Assembly (NCBI RefSeq): GCF_001187435.1 | Contig: NZ_LFXA01000009.1 | Coordinates: forward strand, 1-64,000 | Direction: 5' to 3' | DNA from: Streptomyces caatingaensis | GTDB lineage: Bacteria; Actinomycetota; Actinomycetes; Streptomycetales; Streptomycetaceae | Length of the DNA stretch: 64,000 nt | Shown here: positions 1 through 9,128 of the stretch, piece after piece | Position numbering within the stretch: the stretch's first letter is position 1 | Layout of the letters: every line of letters starts with the position of its first letter | Position numbers and translations under genes: made by a program | The notes under the pieces: generated by a model | The model's input: the letters and a program-made list of their open reading frames with translations, nothing else | Databases searched by the model: none | What the model was told of the DNA's origin: nothing

Positions 1-1159
1 CCCCCTCGGCCACGAATGATTCCAACGCGAGGGCGTCGGCCCGGTTGGGGCTGCACGCGTCGCGCATGTGCACGGACGAGAGGGCGTTGAGGGCGCGTTG
101 TGTCAACTCCTGTGCCATCTCGCGGCGTTCCGGGTGGGCGGTGAGGGCCGATTCGAGTTCGCCCGCCGCCCCGCCGGTGGCCTTGGGGTTCGTCCGCAGG
201 ATCCGTACGGCCTCGTGGGCGGCGCCGCCCTGGGTCCAGCGGTGCACCTGGCGGAAGGGACGGCCGTCCACCGCCGCCGCGTGGAGCCAGCAGCGCAGCA
301 GTGTTTCGGCGGTCTCGGCCGTGAGCGAGTCGAGGACGCTGGGCGGGCGGACGGGGGCGAGGAGCGCGGCGGCCCGGGCGGCGGCGGTCTCCCGGGACTC
401 GCAGCCGGCGGCCGGGTTCCAGCGGAGGCGGTCCGGGGTGTCGAGGAGGTGGCCCGGGTCGAAGACGCGGACCGGGCCGAGTTTGGCCCGCGCGTCCTTG
501 GTCTCGGTCCACAGACCGGGGTCGCTGGTGACGACCAGGACGGGCCCGGCCGCGTCGAGCACGGCCCGGGCGGCGAGGGCCCGGCGGTCGGTGGCGTAGA
601 CGACGCGCTCACTGCCGGGATGCGCCGGAGGCGCCGGCTCGGGGGCGGGGGCCGGGACAGGCGCGGGTGCGGACGCAGGGGCGGCCACCGGCGCCGGCAC
701 CGACACCGGCGGCGCGCTCCCGACCGCCGCACCGGCCGCCGTCCCACCGTCCGCCGCCCCGCCGGCCGCCGTCGCACCGCCCGCCGCTGTGGACGCCATC
801 GCCATCCGCCCCCGCCCCCGTCGCCATCTCGCCACCGTCCCGATCAGGAAGACGGCGAGCACTGTCGCCACCAGGGCCTCGCTGATCGCCACGCCCCAGA
901 ACAGGCCGTACCCGGAGAGCTGTTCCGGTGGGGTTTCCGGCCAGGCGGCCGCGAGGTCGCGCGGAGCGGACATCAGGTGGCGCATGGCCTGCGGGGTGTG
1001 CGTGAGGCTCACGCCGTCGGGCCAGGCACCGGCGGCGAGGAGGCCCGAGAGGCCGGTGGCCGTCCAGGCCACCAGGGTGACCCCCAGGAGGAGCGCGATG
1101 GCGCTGATCAGCAGCCCGTCGGGAACGCCCCCGCCCTGGGCGCGCCGTCCCTGTTCCAC
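1..1159 (-). CDS. VirD4/TraG-like type IV coupling protein (partial)
   Basis: Open reading frame running off the left edge; about 386 N-terminal codons are visible. The GTG start lies 2 nt past the stop of the ATPase gene, with GGTGG as a weak Shine-Dalgarno. The N-terminus carries two hydrophobic segments, LLISAIALLLGVTLVAW and a second ending in VFLIGTVARW, followed by an Ala/Pro-rich linker. The soluble part then contains VVTSDPGLWTETKDARAKLG, VRVFDPGHLL and RWNPAAGCE, which resemble the region just after the Walker A motif in VirD4/TraG coupling proteins ('return the DNA or protein substrate to the pore'). Such ATPases deliver substrates to a type IV channel at the membrane. Last visible gene of a minus-strand operon with VirB4-, VirB6- and VirB8-like partners. 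The Walker B region lies outside the window. Family assignment is by pattern only. Confidence 0.72.
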   Translation of the reverse strand, partial: MEQGRRAQGGGVPDGLLISAIALLLGVTLVAWTATGLSGLLAAGAWPDGVSLTHTPQAMRHLMSAPRDLAAAWPETPPEQLSGYGLFWGVAISEALVATVLAVFLIGTVARWRRGRGRMAMASTAAGGATAAGGAADGGTAAGAAVGSAPPVSVPAPVAAPASAPAPVPAPAPEPAPPAHPGSERVVYATDRRALAARAVLDAAGPVLVVTSDPGLWTETKDARAKLGPVRVFDPGHLLDTPDRLRWNPAAGCESRETAAARAAALLAPVRPPSVLDSLTAETAETLLRCWLHAAAVDGRPFRQVHRWTQGGAAHEAVRILRTNPKATGGAAGELESALTAHPERREMAQELTQRALNALSSVHMRDACSPNRADALALESFVAEG

Positions 1160-1161
1160 GG

Positions 1162-2580
1162 TCAGGCCACCGTCGAGCGGGAGGGCGGTCCGTACGCCGC
1201 GTCCGGATGGCGTTCCCTCGCGGCGGCCGCCCGTTCGGCGACCTCGGCCTCGGCGGCCCGTTCGCGGTCGGAGGCGCCCTCCTCGGTCATGGCGCGGTCG
1301 GTGTAGACCAGTGGCCGTTCGGCGTCCGTGATCAGGTGTTTGACGACCTGGACGTTGCCGTTGACGTCCCAGACGGCGATGCCGGGTGTGAGCGTGGGGA
1401 TGATCTCGACGGCCCAGCGGGGCAGGCCGAGCACCCGGCCGGTGGCCCGTGCCTCGTCCGCCTTCTGGGCGTAAATGGTGCGTGTGGAGGCCATCTTGAG
1501 GATGGCGGCCGCCTCCTTGGCGGCCGCGCCGTCCACGACGTCGGAGAGGTGGTGCACCACGGCGACGAACGAAAGGCCCAGCCGCCGGCCGAACTTGAGG
1601 AGCCGCTGGAACAGCTGGGCCACGAAGGGGGAGTTGATGATGTGCCAGGCCTCCTCGACGAGGAAGATCCGCTTCTTGCGGTCGGGCCGGATCCAGGTGT
1701 GCTCCAGCCAGACGCCGACGATGGCCATGAGGATGGGCATGGCGATCGAGTTGCGGTCGATGTGCGAGAGGTCGAAGACGATCAGCGGGGCGTCGAGGTC
1801 GATGCCGGCCGTGGTCGGGCCGTCGAACATGCCGCGCAGGTCGCCGTCGACCAGACGGTCGAGGACGAGGGCCACGTCCAGGCCCCAGGCCCGTACGTCG
1901 TCTATGTCGACGTTCATGGACTCCGCCGACTCGGCCTCGGGGTGGCGGAGTTGCTCCACGATGTCGGAGAGGATGGGCTGCCGGCCGGGGGTGGCGCCGT
2001 TGGTCACGGCCGCGTGCGCGACCTTGAGGGCGAAGCCGGACCGTTCGTCCAGCCCCCGTCCCATGGCCACCTCGATGATCGTGCGCAGCAGGGCGAGCTG
2101 GCCGGTGGTGGTGATCGACGGGTCGAGGGGGTTGAGGCGGATGCCGCCGTCGAGGGCGGCCATGGGGTCGAGCCGGATGGGGGTTATGCCCAGTTGCTGG
2201 GCGATGAGGTTCCACTCGCCGACGCCGTCCTCGCCCTGGGCGTCGAGGACGACCACCTGCCGGTCGCGGAAGCGGAGCTGGCGCAGGACGTACGTCTTCT
2301 CCAGCGCGGACTTGCCGTTGCCGGACTCGCCGAGCACCAGCCAGTGCGGGGCGGGGAGTTGCTGTCCGTAGAGCTGGAAGGGGTCGTAGATGTAGCCCTT
2401 GCCCGAGTACACCTCCCGCCCGATGATCACGCCGGAGTCCCCGAGGCCGGGTGCGGCCGTGGGGAGGTAGACGGCCTGTGCCTGCCCGGTGGACGTGCGC
2501 ACGGGCAGCCGTGTCGTCTCCACCTTCCCGAAGAGGAAGCTGGTGAAGGCGTTGGTGAGGGAGGCGAGTGGATCGAGCAC
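1162..2580 (-). CDS. VirB4-like ATPase of a type IV secretion-like system
   Basis: 472 aa, GTG start with AGGGG about 8 nt upstream. Walker A is GESGNGKS at residues 84-91. A Walker B-type motif, IFLVEEAWH, lies near residue 305 and is followed by the FGRRLGLSFVAVVHHLSD segment typical of VirB4/TraE/TrwK motors. The C-terminus is a charged Ala/Glu/Arg tail. VirB4 ATPases energise assembly of the channel and substrate passage at the inner face of the membrane. The protein is much shorter than typical VirB4 (about 800 aa) and lacks its N-terminal half; the upstream 519-aa protein may supply that part. Neighbours on both sides belong to the same system. The operon order is conserved in S. coelicolor (about SCO4126-4131, from memory). 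Confidence 0.82.
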   Translation of the reverse strand: MLDPLASLTNAFTSFLFGKVETTRLPVRTSTGQAQAVYLPTAAPGLGDSGVIIGREVYSGKGYIYDPFQLYGQQLPAPHWLVLGESGNGKSALEKTYVLRQLRFRDRQVVVLDAQGEDGVGEWNLIAQQLGITPIRLDPMAALDGGIRLNPLDPSITTTGQLALLRTIIEVAMGRGLDERSGFALKVAHAAVTNGATPGRQPILSDIVEQLRHPEAESAESMNVDIDDVRAWGLDVALVLDRLVDGDLRGMFDGPTTAGIDLDAPLIVFDLSHIDRNSIAMPILMAIVGVWLEHTWIRPDRKKRIFLVEEAWHIINSPFVAQLFQRLLKFGRRLGLSFVAVVHHLSDVVDGAAAKEAAAILKMASTRTIYAQKADEARATGRVLGLPRWAVEIIPTLTPGIAVWDVNGNVQVVKHLITDAERPLVYTDRAMTEEGASDRERAAEAEVAERAAAARERHPDAAYGPPSRSTVA

Positions 2581-2617
2581 GGCGGTTGCCCCTAACAGGC
2601 CCTAGGTGTGGCGTCGT

Positions 2618-4177
2618 CTAGCGTCGGATGCCGGTCGCGAACGGCAGCGTGTTGACGAAGGCCCGGTGGTGCTCGCGGTCGCACCACTCCAGCTTGAGGT
2701 AGCTCTTGCCGGCGGACGCTCTTATGGTCCGCTTGTCGCGGGCCAGTTCCTCGGGGGAGCGCGAGGAGACGGTGATGTAGCCGACGAGGTTGACGCCGGC
2801 CGCGCCGCTGGCCAGGTCCTCGCCTCGCTGGTCGACGCGGGAGTGGTGGGCGACGTCGCGCGGGTCGACGACGCGGTTCATCTTGGCGGCGCGGGAGGCG
2901 TCGGCGTCGTCGTTGGTCTTCTCGGTGAGCATCCGCTCGATGGCGACGTCGGTGGGTTCGAGGTCCATGCAGACGGCGACGGTGCGGATGACGTCGGGGG
3001 TGTGGACGAGCAGCGGGGCGAGGAAGTTGACGCCGACCGGGGTCATCGGCCACTCCTTGATCCACGCGGTGGCGTGGCACCAGGGCTCGCGGGTGGCCGA
3101 CTCGCGGGTCTTGGCCTGGAGGTAGGTGGGCTGGACGGCGTCCAGTTCGGCGGGCCAGGCGTTGCGTTCGGTCATGGCCTGGATGTGGTCGATGGGGTGG
3201 TCGGGGTCGTACATCGAGTGCACCAGGGAGGACAGGCGGCTCTGGCCGAGCGGCTGGCGGACCCGGATGTCGGCCTCGGCGAGGCGGGCGCAGATGTCGG
3301 TGAGCTCGCGGGCCATCACCACGGCGAGTCCGCCGTCGCGGTCCAGCCGGCGGCGGCCGCCGCCGTGCCGGGAGGCGCGGGCGATGGCCTGGGCCTCGGC
3401 GGCCAGGTCGCGGGTGTAGTGCATGCAGGCGACGAGGTAGGCGCGGTGCTGCTCGGAGGAGGTGGAGACCATCGACTGGAGCTGGTCGTAGGAGTCCTTG
3501 AGCCACTGCGGCGAGCTGTCGTCGCCGCGCCGCTCGACGTCCTTGGCGTGCGCGTCGGGGTCGGCGGGCAGCGTACGGGCCAGCATCTGCAGGCGGGTGA
3601 CGTAGCCGTCGCCGTTGGCCACGTGCTTGAGCAGGGTGCCGAAGCGCTCGACGAGGGCCTCCTGGTCCTCGGAGTCGCGCAGTCCGACGCCGGGGCCCTC
3701 GATCTCGATGGCGGCGGTCACGGTGCGGCGGTCGGCGTGCAGCAGGACGGCGATCTCGTCCGGACCGAAGGGCGCCGACAGCCAGTTGATCCGGCCGATG
3801 CCGGGCGGGGGGCCGATCTCGATCTCGCGGCCGTCGAGGCGGGTGCCGGCCTCGACCGCGCCGGAGCGGTAGGCGGGGGTGCGGCGGACGGTGCGCTTGT
3901 ACGTGCGGTTGATCTCGAACCACTTGTAGAACGTGCGCTGTTTGTACGGCACGTACACGGCGGCGAGGGCGAGGGCGGGGAAGCCGGTGAGGGTGACGAT
4001 CCGCAGCGGGAGCACCGGGACCAGCAGCCCGCACATCATGCCGAGGAACGCCCCGGCGATGATCAGGCCGATCTCGCCGGTCTCGCGGTTCTTGCCGATG
4101 ACCGCGTTGGGGCGGGCGCGGCCGATCAGATACGTACGGCGGGCCGCGACCGGCTGGGACTGCGCCTCGATCGTCAA
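2618..4177 (-). CDS. SCO6880/PrgI-like membrane component of the type IV-like operon
   Basis: 519 aa. The likely TTG start forms a TTGA overlap with the upstream stop, indicating translational coupling. Near the N-terminus two adjacent hydrophobic helices (GLIIAGAFLGMMCGLLVPV and IVTLTGFPALALAAVYVPY) give a PrgI-like hairpin. The rest is soluble and has no Walker A motif. The family is usually annotated SCO6880 and occurs beside VirB4 ATPases in actinobacterial conjugation-like operons. My reading is that this protein carries the PrgI plus VirB4-N-domain functions and pairs with the short ATPase encoded 37 bp downstream. Function is inferred from context and topology; no catalytic motif is visible. 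Confidence 0.72.
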   Translation of the reverse strand: MTIEAQSQPVAARRTYLIGRARPNAVIGKNRETGEIGLIIAGAFLGMMCGLLVPVLPLRIVTLTGFPALALAAVYVPYKQRTFYKWFEINRTYKRTVRRTPAYRSGAVEAGTRLDGREIEIGPPPGIGRINWLSAPFGPDEIAVLLHADRRTVTAAIEIEGPGVGLRDSEDQEALVERFGTLLKHVANGDGYVTRLQMLARTLPADPDAHAKDVERRGDDSSPQWLKDSYDQLQSMVSTSSEQHRAYLVACMHYTRDLAAEAQAIARASRHGGGRRRLDRDGGLAVVMARELTDICARLAEADIRVRQPLGQSRLSSLVHSMYDPDHPIDHIQAMTERNAWPAELDAVQPTYLQAKTRESATREPWCHATAWIKEWPMTPVGVNFLAPLLVHTPDVIRTVAVCMDLEPTDVAIERMLTEKTNDDADASRAAKMNRVVDPRDVAHHSRVDQRGEDLASGAAGVNLVGYITVSSRSPEELARDKRTIRASAGKSYLKLEWCDREHHRAFVNTLPFATGIRR

Positions 4178-5559
4178 CTCCGCTCACCTCCCGTGGTGTT
4201 GCCGTTGTTCTGCGCGCGGGGCGCGGGGGATCCGGAAGGTGCGCTTCCGGTCCCGGTGGGGCCGGGGGCGCCCGCGGGGGGACGCCGGGCGCTGTGGGCG
4301 GCGACGCCGCCGGAGAGCGGGTTGGCGGGACGGGCCGCGCCCTGCTGCGGCGCCGGGGCCCCGCCGCCGCGGGAACTGTGCGTGGTGATGCCCTGCTTGA
4401 CCAGCGTGGCGGGCGAGGAGATCACGGCGGCGGCCTGGCGCGACGCGGCGTCCTTGCTGGCGTTGCGACTGCTGATGATCTCGTCGCCGAAGCCGGGTAC
4501 GAAGCGGTAGATCATCGCGCTCGCGAAGATGGCGAGGATGATGATCGCGAGGCCCGAGACGACGGCGGACAGGGCGTTCGGGCCCTGCCCGGAGGAGAGC
4601 GCCCCGGCGAGCGACAGCACGATCACGATGATCGGTTTGACCAGGATCACCGCGATCATGATGCCCGCCCAGCGGCGGACGTGGCCCCACATGTTCTTGT
4701 CGACGAGCCCCGAGTAGACCGCCGTCCCGAGCAGGGCCCCCACGTAGAGGAGGGCCGCCCGGATCACCAGCTCCAGCCACAGGACGCCGGCGGCGAGGAC
4801 GGACACCAGCGAGATCACGATCAGCATGATCGGTCCGCCGCCGATGCCGTCGCCCTTCTTCAGGGCCTCGGCGAACCCCCCGAAGAACGTGTCGTTGTGA
4901 TCACCCGTGCCGCTGGCGATCACTTCCGTCACGGCGTCCGTGGCCTGCACGACGGTGTACAGGATCAGCGGCGTGAACGCGGACGCCAGCACCGTCAGCC
5001 AGAGGAAGCCGACGGCTTCCGTGATCGCCTCCGTGAACGGCACGCCGCGCACCGCCCGCTTGGCGACCGCCAGCAGCCACAGCACGAGCGTCAGGATCGT
5101 CGACGCGGCGAAGACGACGGCGTACTGGCGCAGGAACGTGCCGTTCGTGAAGTCGACGTTGCTGGTGTTCCGGACGGCGTCCGACAGCTTCTGGATGATC
5201 CAGGTCGCCGCCTCGGCGCAGCCCTTGGCGAGCGCGGCGGCGGGGTCCAGGGCGGCGGTGGGGTCGGGTGGGGTTTTGGAGGTGGATTGGCCCGACTGGC
5301 AGTAGTCGCGGGCCGGGCCGACGATCAGGTCGCACTTGTCCTTGGTGGGGAGCGACCCCGGGCTGGGCACACCGGTGGCCCCGGTGGACGGCGTGGCTCC
5401 GGGCGATGGTGTGGTCCCCGGGGACGGAGTCGCGCTCCCGCCGGAGGACGGCGTGGGTGTGGGGGCCGCGAAGGCGCGGGCGCTGAGGAGAACGGCGCTC
5501 GTCTGGATGCCGGTCAGCACGGCGGCGAGCGTGACGCCACGGCGGGGCCTACCGGGCAT
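4174..5559 (-). CDS. VirB6/TrbL-like polytopic membrane protein
   Basis: 461 aa, ATG start overlapping the upstream gene by 11 bp. It starts with a signal-like segment (VLTGIQTSAVLLSARAFAAP), then a Pro/Ser/Thr/Gly linker and a pair of cysteines (KCDLIVGPARDYC) probably outside the membrane. Five or six hydrophobic helices follow, including TILTLVLWLLAVAKRAV, LWLTVLASAFTPLILYTVV, IMLIVISLVSVLAAGVLWL and LAIIILAIFASAMIY. The cytoplasmic tail is Gly/Pro/Arg rich. This layout matches VirB6/TrbL-type channel proteins of actinobacterial conjugation-like operons. It is coupled to genes on both sides (TTGA overlap downstream). Family assignment is from topology and operon context. Confidence 0.72.
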   Translation of the reverse strand: MPGRPRRGVTLAAVLTGIQTSAVLLSARAFAAPTPTPSSGGSATPSPGTTPSPGATPSTGATGVPSPGSLPTKDKCDLIVGPARDYCQSGQSTSKTPPDPTAALDPAAALAKGCAEAATWIIQKLSDAVRNTSNVDFTNGTFLRQYAVVFAASTILTLVLWLLAVAKRAVRGVPFTEAITEAVGFLWLTVLASAFTPLILYTVVQATDAVTEVIASGTGDHNDTFFGGFAEALKKGDGIGGGPIMLIVISLVSVLAAGVLWLELVIRAALLYVGALLGTAVYSGLVDKNMWGHVRRWAGIMIAVILVKPIIVIVLSLAGALSSGQGPNALSAVVSGLAIIILAIFASAMIYRFVPGFGDEIISSRNASKDAASRQAAAVISSPATLVKQGITTHSSRGGGAPAPQQGAARPANPLSGGVAAHSARRPPAGAPGPTGTGSAPSGSPAPRAQNNGNTTGGERS

Positions 5560-6400
5560 AAGTGAACCCTCCGTACTGCTCGACAGCCTTCGAGATGTCG
5601 TCGGCCGAGGACGCGGCCCGGTCGCTGTTGACCGGGGCCGGGCCGTTCTTCTGGGAGAAGCCCTCCACCTTCCAGTCGCCGCCGGTCCAGCGCAGCTTGA
5701 TCGTCATCGTGAACCAGTCGTTGGCGACAGGGGAGGTCGAACCGACGCCGGCCGTCCCGAAGACGCCCGTGCACCAGACGTCCACCGAGGCGGAGGAGTC
5801 GCTGTACTCGGTGGTCTTGGTGCCTACCGGCACGGTGCGCGACACATAGGTCTTGCCCTTGGCGGCTTCGCCGTTCTCGTTCAGGCCCAGCTTGGACAGG
5901 AAGTCCTTCGAGTAGGCGGCGTCCAGTTGCGACTGGAACTCGGGCGCCTTCTCGGCCGTGAAGACCCGGGGCACGATCTCGTGCCGCCGGTTCGGCTTGA
6001 GGATGTCCGAAGAGACCAGGATCGTCGCGAAGTTCGCAGCCGCAGACTGCGCCCCCTGCTCCGTCCGGGCGAACCCCCCCGGAATTCCCCCGGCCTTCCC
6101 CTCCACCGGCTTCACGCCGGACGGCGCCGTCGCGCCCCCGGCCCCCTGGGCCGTCTCCTCGGCGCCGTCGCCCGACGAACCCCCGCCCCCGCCCCGGTTG
6201 GCGAAGGCGATCGCCGCGATGAGCAGGACGACCACCGCCACGACGGTGATGAGGTTGCGGCTGGGGCGCACGCCGCCGCGGCGCGGGGGCGCGTACGGAT
6301 CGACCTCCCCCTCCGGCAGGCGCGTCCGCGTCATGTGGCGGTCGTCGGCCTCGTAACCGCCGGAGCCGTGACCGCTGTAGCCGTCGTCACCGGGACTCAT
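5549..6400 (-). CDS. VirB8/TcpC-like bitopic assembly protein
   Basis: 283 aa, ATG start with GAGGGAG about 10 nt upstream. There is a short acidic cytoplasmic N-terminus, one membrane helix (NLITVVAVVVLLIAAIAFA), a Gly/Ser linker and an extracytoplasmic domain of about 190 residues ending in NDWFTMTIKLRWTGGDWKVEG, the beta-sheet end typical of NTF2-like folds. VirB8 and Gram-positive TcpC proteins have exactly this plan and scaffold the type IV channel. It overlaps the downstream VirB6-like gene by 11 bp. No direct sequence hallmark is recognisable beyond the NTF2-like ending, so the role is inferred from topology and neighbours. Confidence 0.7.
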   Translation of the reverse strand: MSPGDDGYSGHGSGGYEADDRHMTRTRLPEGEVDPYAPPRRGGVRPSRNLITVVAVVVLLIAAIAFANRGGGGGSSGDGAEETAQGAGGATAPSGVKPVEGKAGGIPGGFARTEQGAQSAAANFATILVSSDILKPNRRHEIVPRVFTAEKAPEFQSQLDAAYSKDFLSKLGLNENGEAAKGKTYVSRTVPVGTKTTEYSDSSASVDVWCTGVFGTAGVGSTSPVANDWFTMTIKLRWTGGDWKVEGFSQKNGPAPVNSDRAASSADDISKAVEQYGGFTYAR

Positions 6401-6633
6401 CGCGTGCCAGCTCCCTCGTGCGTCGTCGCGGGCCTGCCGCCATGAGACGACGGTAGCGGTGCGGGCGGTTTCCCGGGGGAGTGCGTGAGGGAGTGAGAGG
6501 GCATCAGGTGGCAGCCTCGGGTGGGGGGCTCGGGCGGGCCGTTGCGCCGCGAGCCGGCACGGAAGGGAGGGACGCGGCGGGCAGGGGGCGACGGGTGCCG
6601 CCGGGCCGGGGCGGTGGGCCCGGCGGCACCCGC

Positions 6634-6942
6634 TCAGACCGCCATGCCGTAGACGATGGTGAAGAGTGTCCCCAGCGAACCGATGATGAACACCCCGGTC
6701 AGTCCGGCGACGATGAGCCCCTTGCCCTGCTCGGCGCTGAACGTGTCCCGCAGCGCCGTCGCGCCGATCCGCTGCTTCGCCGCGCCCCAGATCGCGATGG
6801 CCAGGCAGAGCAGGATCGATACGGCCATGATGACCTCGATCATCACGCGGGCCTCCCGGCCCAGACTGCCGAACGGCCCCCAGTTCGGGGCGATTCCACC
6901 GATAATGGTGTTGATGTCGCCTTTTCCGGCTGCCAAGAACAT
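6634..6942 (-). CDS. Small two-helix membrane protein, VirB2/pilin-like
   Basis: 102 aa. I chose the ATG at 6942 because GGTGAG lies 8 nt upstream; a longer in-frame extension to 7104 is low-quality coding sequence. Two hydrophobic helices (VMIEVIMAVSILLCLAIAIWG and LIVAGLTGVFIIGSLGTLFTIVYG) are separated by a short polar stretch with AAKQRIGATALRDTF. The size and two-helix plan fit a VirB2/TrbC-like pilin or small channel subunit, though there is no obvious cleavable signal peptide. First gene of the minus-strand operon, 233 bp ahead of the VirB8-like gene, so its own transcript may be partly separate. The gap 6401-6633 holds no gene I can recognise. Confidence 0.7.
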   Translation of the reverse strand: MFLAAGKGDINTIIGGIAPNWGPFGSLGREARVMIEVIMAVSILLCLAIAIWGAAKQRIGATALRDTFSAEQGKGLIVAGLTGVFIIGSLGTLFTIVYGMAV

Positions 6943-7347
6943 ACGTAACTCACCGCCCCTTGTGGGTAGTTGCAGCACCCCTGCCGCACGGCAAAGGTCG
7001 GTACCTATCTTCGCTGACGCGGCCGCCCTTGTATGTCGACTTGGCGGCATTTTTTGACGGGACCCGCATGTGCCCCGGGCACCCCCACCGCGGCCGCCCC
7101 GCACGGCGGCACGGACCGATGTCAGTGGGTGGTCCTATGGTGACTCTGTGTATCACGCACGCCCACGGTGGGCAATGGGCGTGATGACCGGGGGGAGCAC
7201 AGGTGTTCAAGGAATCGCGCGTTCGGTCGGTAGGCTGTGGGGGCCGTCTCCGCACGCGCCGCGGACCACGGCCGCCGGGTTGGTTCATCGCGTTCATCGC
7301 ACTCATCGCCTGGGTCGTCGGGTGCGTCGAGTTCAGGGGTGGTAGGG
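6943..7347. promoter_or_regulatory. Divergent intergenic region, type IV operon / kinase
   Basis: About 400 bp with no convincing gene. It must hold the promoter of the leftward type IV-like operon and of the rightward kinase. A TAGGCT at 7231-7236 is a plausible -10 box for the kinase, giving an untranslated leader of about 100 nt. Around 7151-7182 an interrupted inverted repeat (ATCACGC ... GCGTGAT, with GCCCA/TGGGC inside) could be an operator or hairpin. In-frame codons continue upstream of the kinase start but have no kinase-like content. Confidence 0.4.
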
Positions 7348-8772
7348 GTGCTGGTTGCCGAACGCTACCGGTTGGGGGAGCTGCTCGGCCGCGGCGGAAT
7401 GGGCGAAGTCTGGCGCGGCCAGGACGAAGTGCTCGGCCGTCAGGTCGCGGTGAAGCTGCTCCTCGGCGACGACGGGGAGGACTCCGCGGCCCAGCGCTTC
7501 CGCCTGGAGGCGCAGACCGCCGCCCGCCTGAATCACCCTCAAGTGGTCGCCGTCTACGACTTCGGCTCCTGGGAGGGCCGCTTCTACCTGGTCATGGAGC
7601 TGGTGGACGGGCCGAGCCTGGCCCAGCAGCTGGCCGCCCGCGGCCCGCTCTCCCCGGCCGGAGTCGCCGACATCGCCGCCCAGTCCGCGGCGGGCCTGGC
7701 GGCGGCCCACCGGCAGGGAGTCGTCCACCGCGACATCAAGCCGGGCAACCTCATGCTGGACCGCAGCGGCACGGTGAAGATCGGCGACTTCGGCATCGCC
7801 CGCTTCGTCGACGAGACCTCCGCCCAGCTCACCCGCGCCGGCCAGATCGTCGGCACGAGCACCTACCTCGCGCCCGAGCGTGCGCTGGGGCGCGTGGCGG
7901 GCCCGGCGTCGGACGTCTACGCGCTGGGGTGCGTGCTCTACCACTTGTTGGTCGGGCAGCCGCCGTTCTGGGCCGAGAGCCCCACTTCGCTCCTCTACCT
8001 CCATGTCGACTCGCCGCCGGTGCCGCCGCGACAGCACCGGGGCGACGTGCCCTACGCCCTCGACGCCTACCTGCTGCGGATGCTCGCCAAGGAGCCGGAG
8101 GCCCGGCCGACGGCGCAGGAGGTGGCGGACTGGTTCGCGAGTCCGGCGTGGCGCGAGGACGCTCCCGGGGCGGTGACTCCTGTGGCGGGTGCGCCTGTTG
8201 GGGCCACGCCGCCGCCTCCCATGCCGCCGGTCCCGCCCGTTGCCTTGGGTGTTCCGGTCGCCCCGGGCGTCCCGGTCGCCCCGGGCGCGGCACCACCGCC
8301 CGTCCCGTCCATCCCTGCTTCCCCGTCGGTCCCGCCCGTGCCGCCCGCCGCGCCTCCGCAGGCGCCGGCCGTCGGCCCGGAGGCCCTGCTCCATCAGGAG
8401 AGCGTCACGACGTACGCGCTCCCCGGCTCGTCCGCCACGCGCGCCACACGGGCGCCCGCCGCGCTGCCCGGGCGCCGCCGGGGCAAGGCGCCGGCCGGGC
8501 GCGGGCGGCAGCGGCATACGCCCAAGGCCCTGGCCGGGGCGGTCGCCGGAGCGGTGGCCTTCGCCGTGGCGGCGGTCATCGGCGCGTCGGTGTTCACTTC
8601 GGACGGGGACGACGAAGGGGGCCGCCAGGAGGAGCGGCGGTCGGAGGAGATGAACGAGACGGTCTCCCAGGAGGGCGGGGGCGCCGGCAGCGCGGGCCAC
8701 GTCACGCCGACGGCCACACCGCACCACGGACACGGGAACGGGAAGGGCGGGCACGGCGTGGGGAAGGGGTGA
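7348..8772 (+). CDS. Membrane Ser/Thr protein kinase (PknB type)
   Basis: About 474 aa from the GTG at 7348; a GTG at 7339 is an alternative, and AGGGG-type sequence precedes both. Kinase domain: glycine loop GRGGMGEV (residues 14-21), VAVK lysine (about 36), HRDIKPGN catalytic loop, DFG, and an APE motif (LAPERA). A long Pro/Val/Ala-rich linker follows, with repeated GVPVAPG units, then one membrane helix (about 393-414) and a short extracytoplasmic tail rich in Asp/Glu, then His/Gly/Lys. It lacks PASTA or other recognisable sensor domains. First rightward gene after the type IV-like operon. Its targets cannot be read from the sequence. Confidence 0.9.
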   Translation: MLVAERYRLGELLGRGGMGEVWRGQDEVLGRQVAVKLLLGDDGEDSAAQRFRLEAQTAARLNHPQVVAVYDFGSWEGRFYLVMELVDGPSLAQQLAARGPLSPAGVADIAAQSAAGLAAAHRQGVVHRDIKPGNLMLDRSGTVKIGDFGIARFVDETSAQLTRAGQIVGTSTYLAPERALGRVAGPASDVYALGCVLYHLLVGQPPFWAESPTSLLYLHVDSPPVPPRQHRGDVPYALDAYLLRMLAKEPEARPTAQEVADWFASPAWREDAPGAVTPVAGAPVGATPPPPMPPVPPVALGVPVAPGVPVAPGAAPPPVPSIPASPSVPPVPPAAPPQAPAVGPEALLHQESVTTYALPGSSATRATRAPAALPGRRRGKAPAGRGRQRHTPKALAGAVAGAVAFAVAAVIGASVFTSDGDDEGGRQEERRSEEMNETVSQEGGGAGSAGHVTPTATPHHGHGNGKGGHGVGKG

Positions 8773-8775
8773 CGC

Positions 8776-9012
8776 CTAGCCCTCCGCCCCCTGCGCCGGT
8801 TCCTCCACGAAGTGGTCGAACTCGCCCGCCTTCACGCCGAGTACGAACGCCTCCCATTTGCGCTCGGTGGTGACGACGACCTTCTCCGGGTGGAGGTTCT
8901 CCCGGAGGTAGACGTTGCCGTTCCCGTCGAAGGCGATCTCCAGGTACTCCGGGAGCGTCGGATCGTCCGTGGCCGGGATCCAGGTCATTCCCTCCGGTAC
9001 GCGCGGTGCCAC
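8776..9012 (-). CDS. DUF397 small protein
   Basis: 78 aa. The GTG start at 9012 has GAGGGAGA about 6 nt upstream, which decides it over longer readings. The C-terminal half, TERKWEAFVLGVKAGEFDHF, is the DUF397 signature (W..F..GVK.GEFD). DUF397 proteins are small partners usually encoded next to WhiJ-like XRE regulators in Streptomyces. Here no XRE gene is adjacent; the nearest is the pair at 11350-12475. It converges on the kinase gene with only 3 bp between the stops. Exact function unknown. Confidence 0.8.
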   Translation of the reverse strand: MAPRVPEGMTWIPATDDPTLPEYLEIAFDGNGNVYLRENLHPEKVVVTTERKWEAFVLGVKAGEFDHFVEEPAQGAEG

Positions 9013-9128
9013 AGCCGTCTCCCTCGCCTCATGGGGTGTCGTACGCACCGGCACGGTGCCGCACCCACGATAGGCGAGCGGCGCGGCTGCGCAACGGGGC
9101 GCTGAACGTCCCGGCGCGCGGCGGCGGT

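Noticed and set aside
103..777. Minus-strand 224-aa open frame rich in Arg/Pro/Ser
   Set aside because: It lies in the wrong frame of the VirD4/TraG-like gene; composition is typical of a shifted high-GC frame and no motif is present.
2606..4510. 634-aa plus-strand frame over the SCO6880-like gene
   Set aside because: Gly/Val/Asp-rich antisense shadow of a well-supported minus-strand gene.
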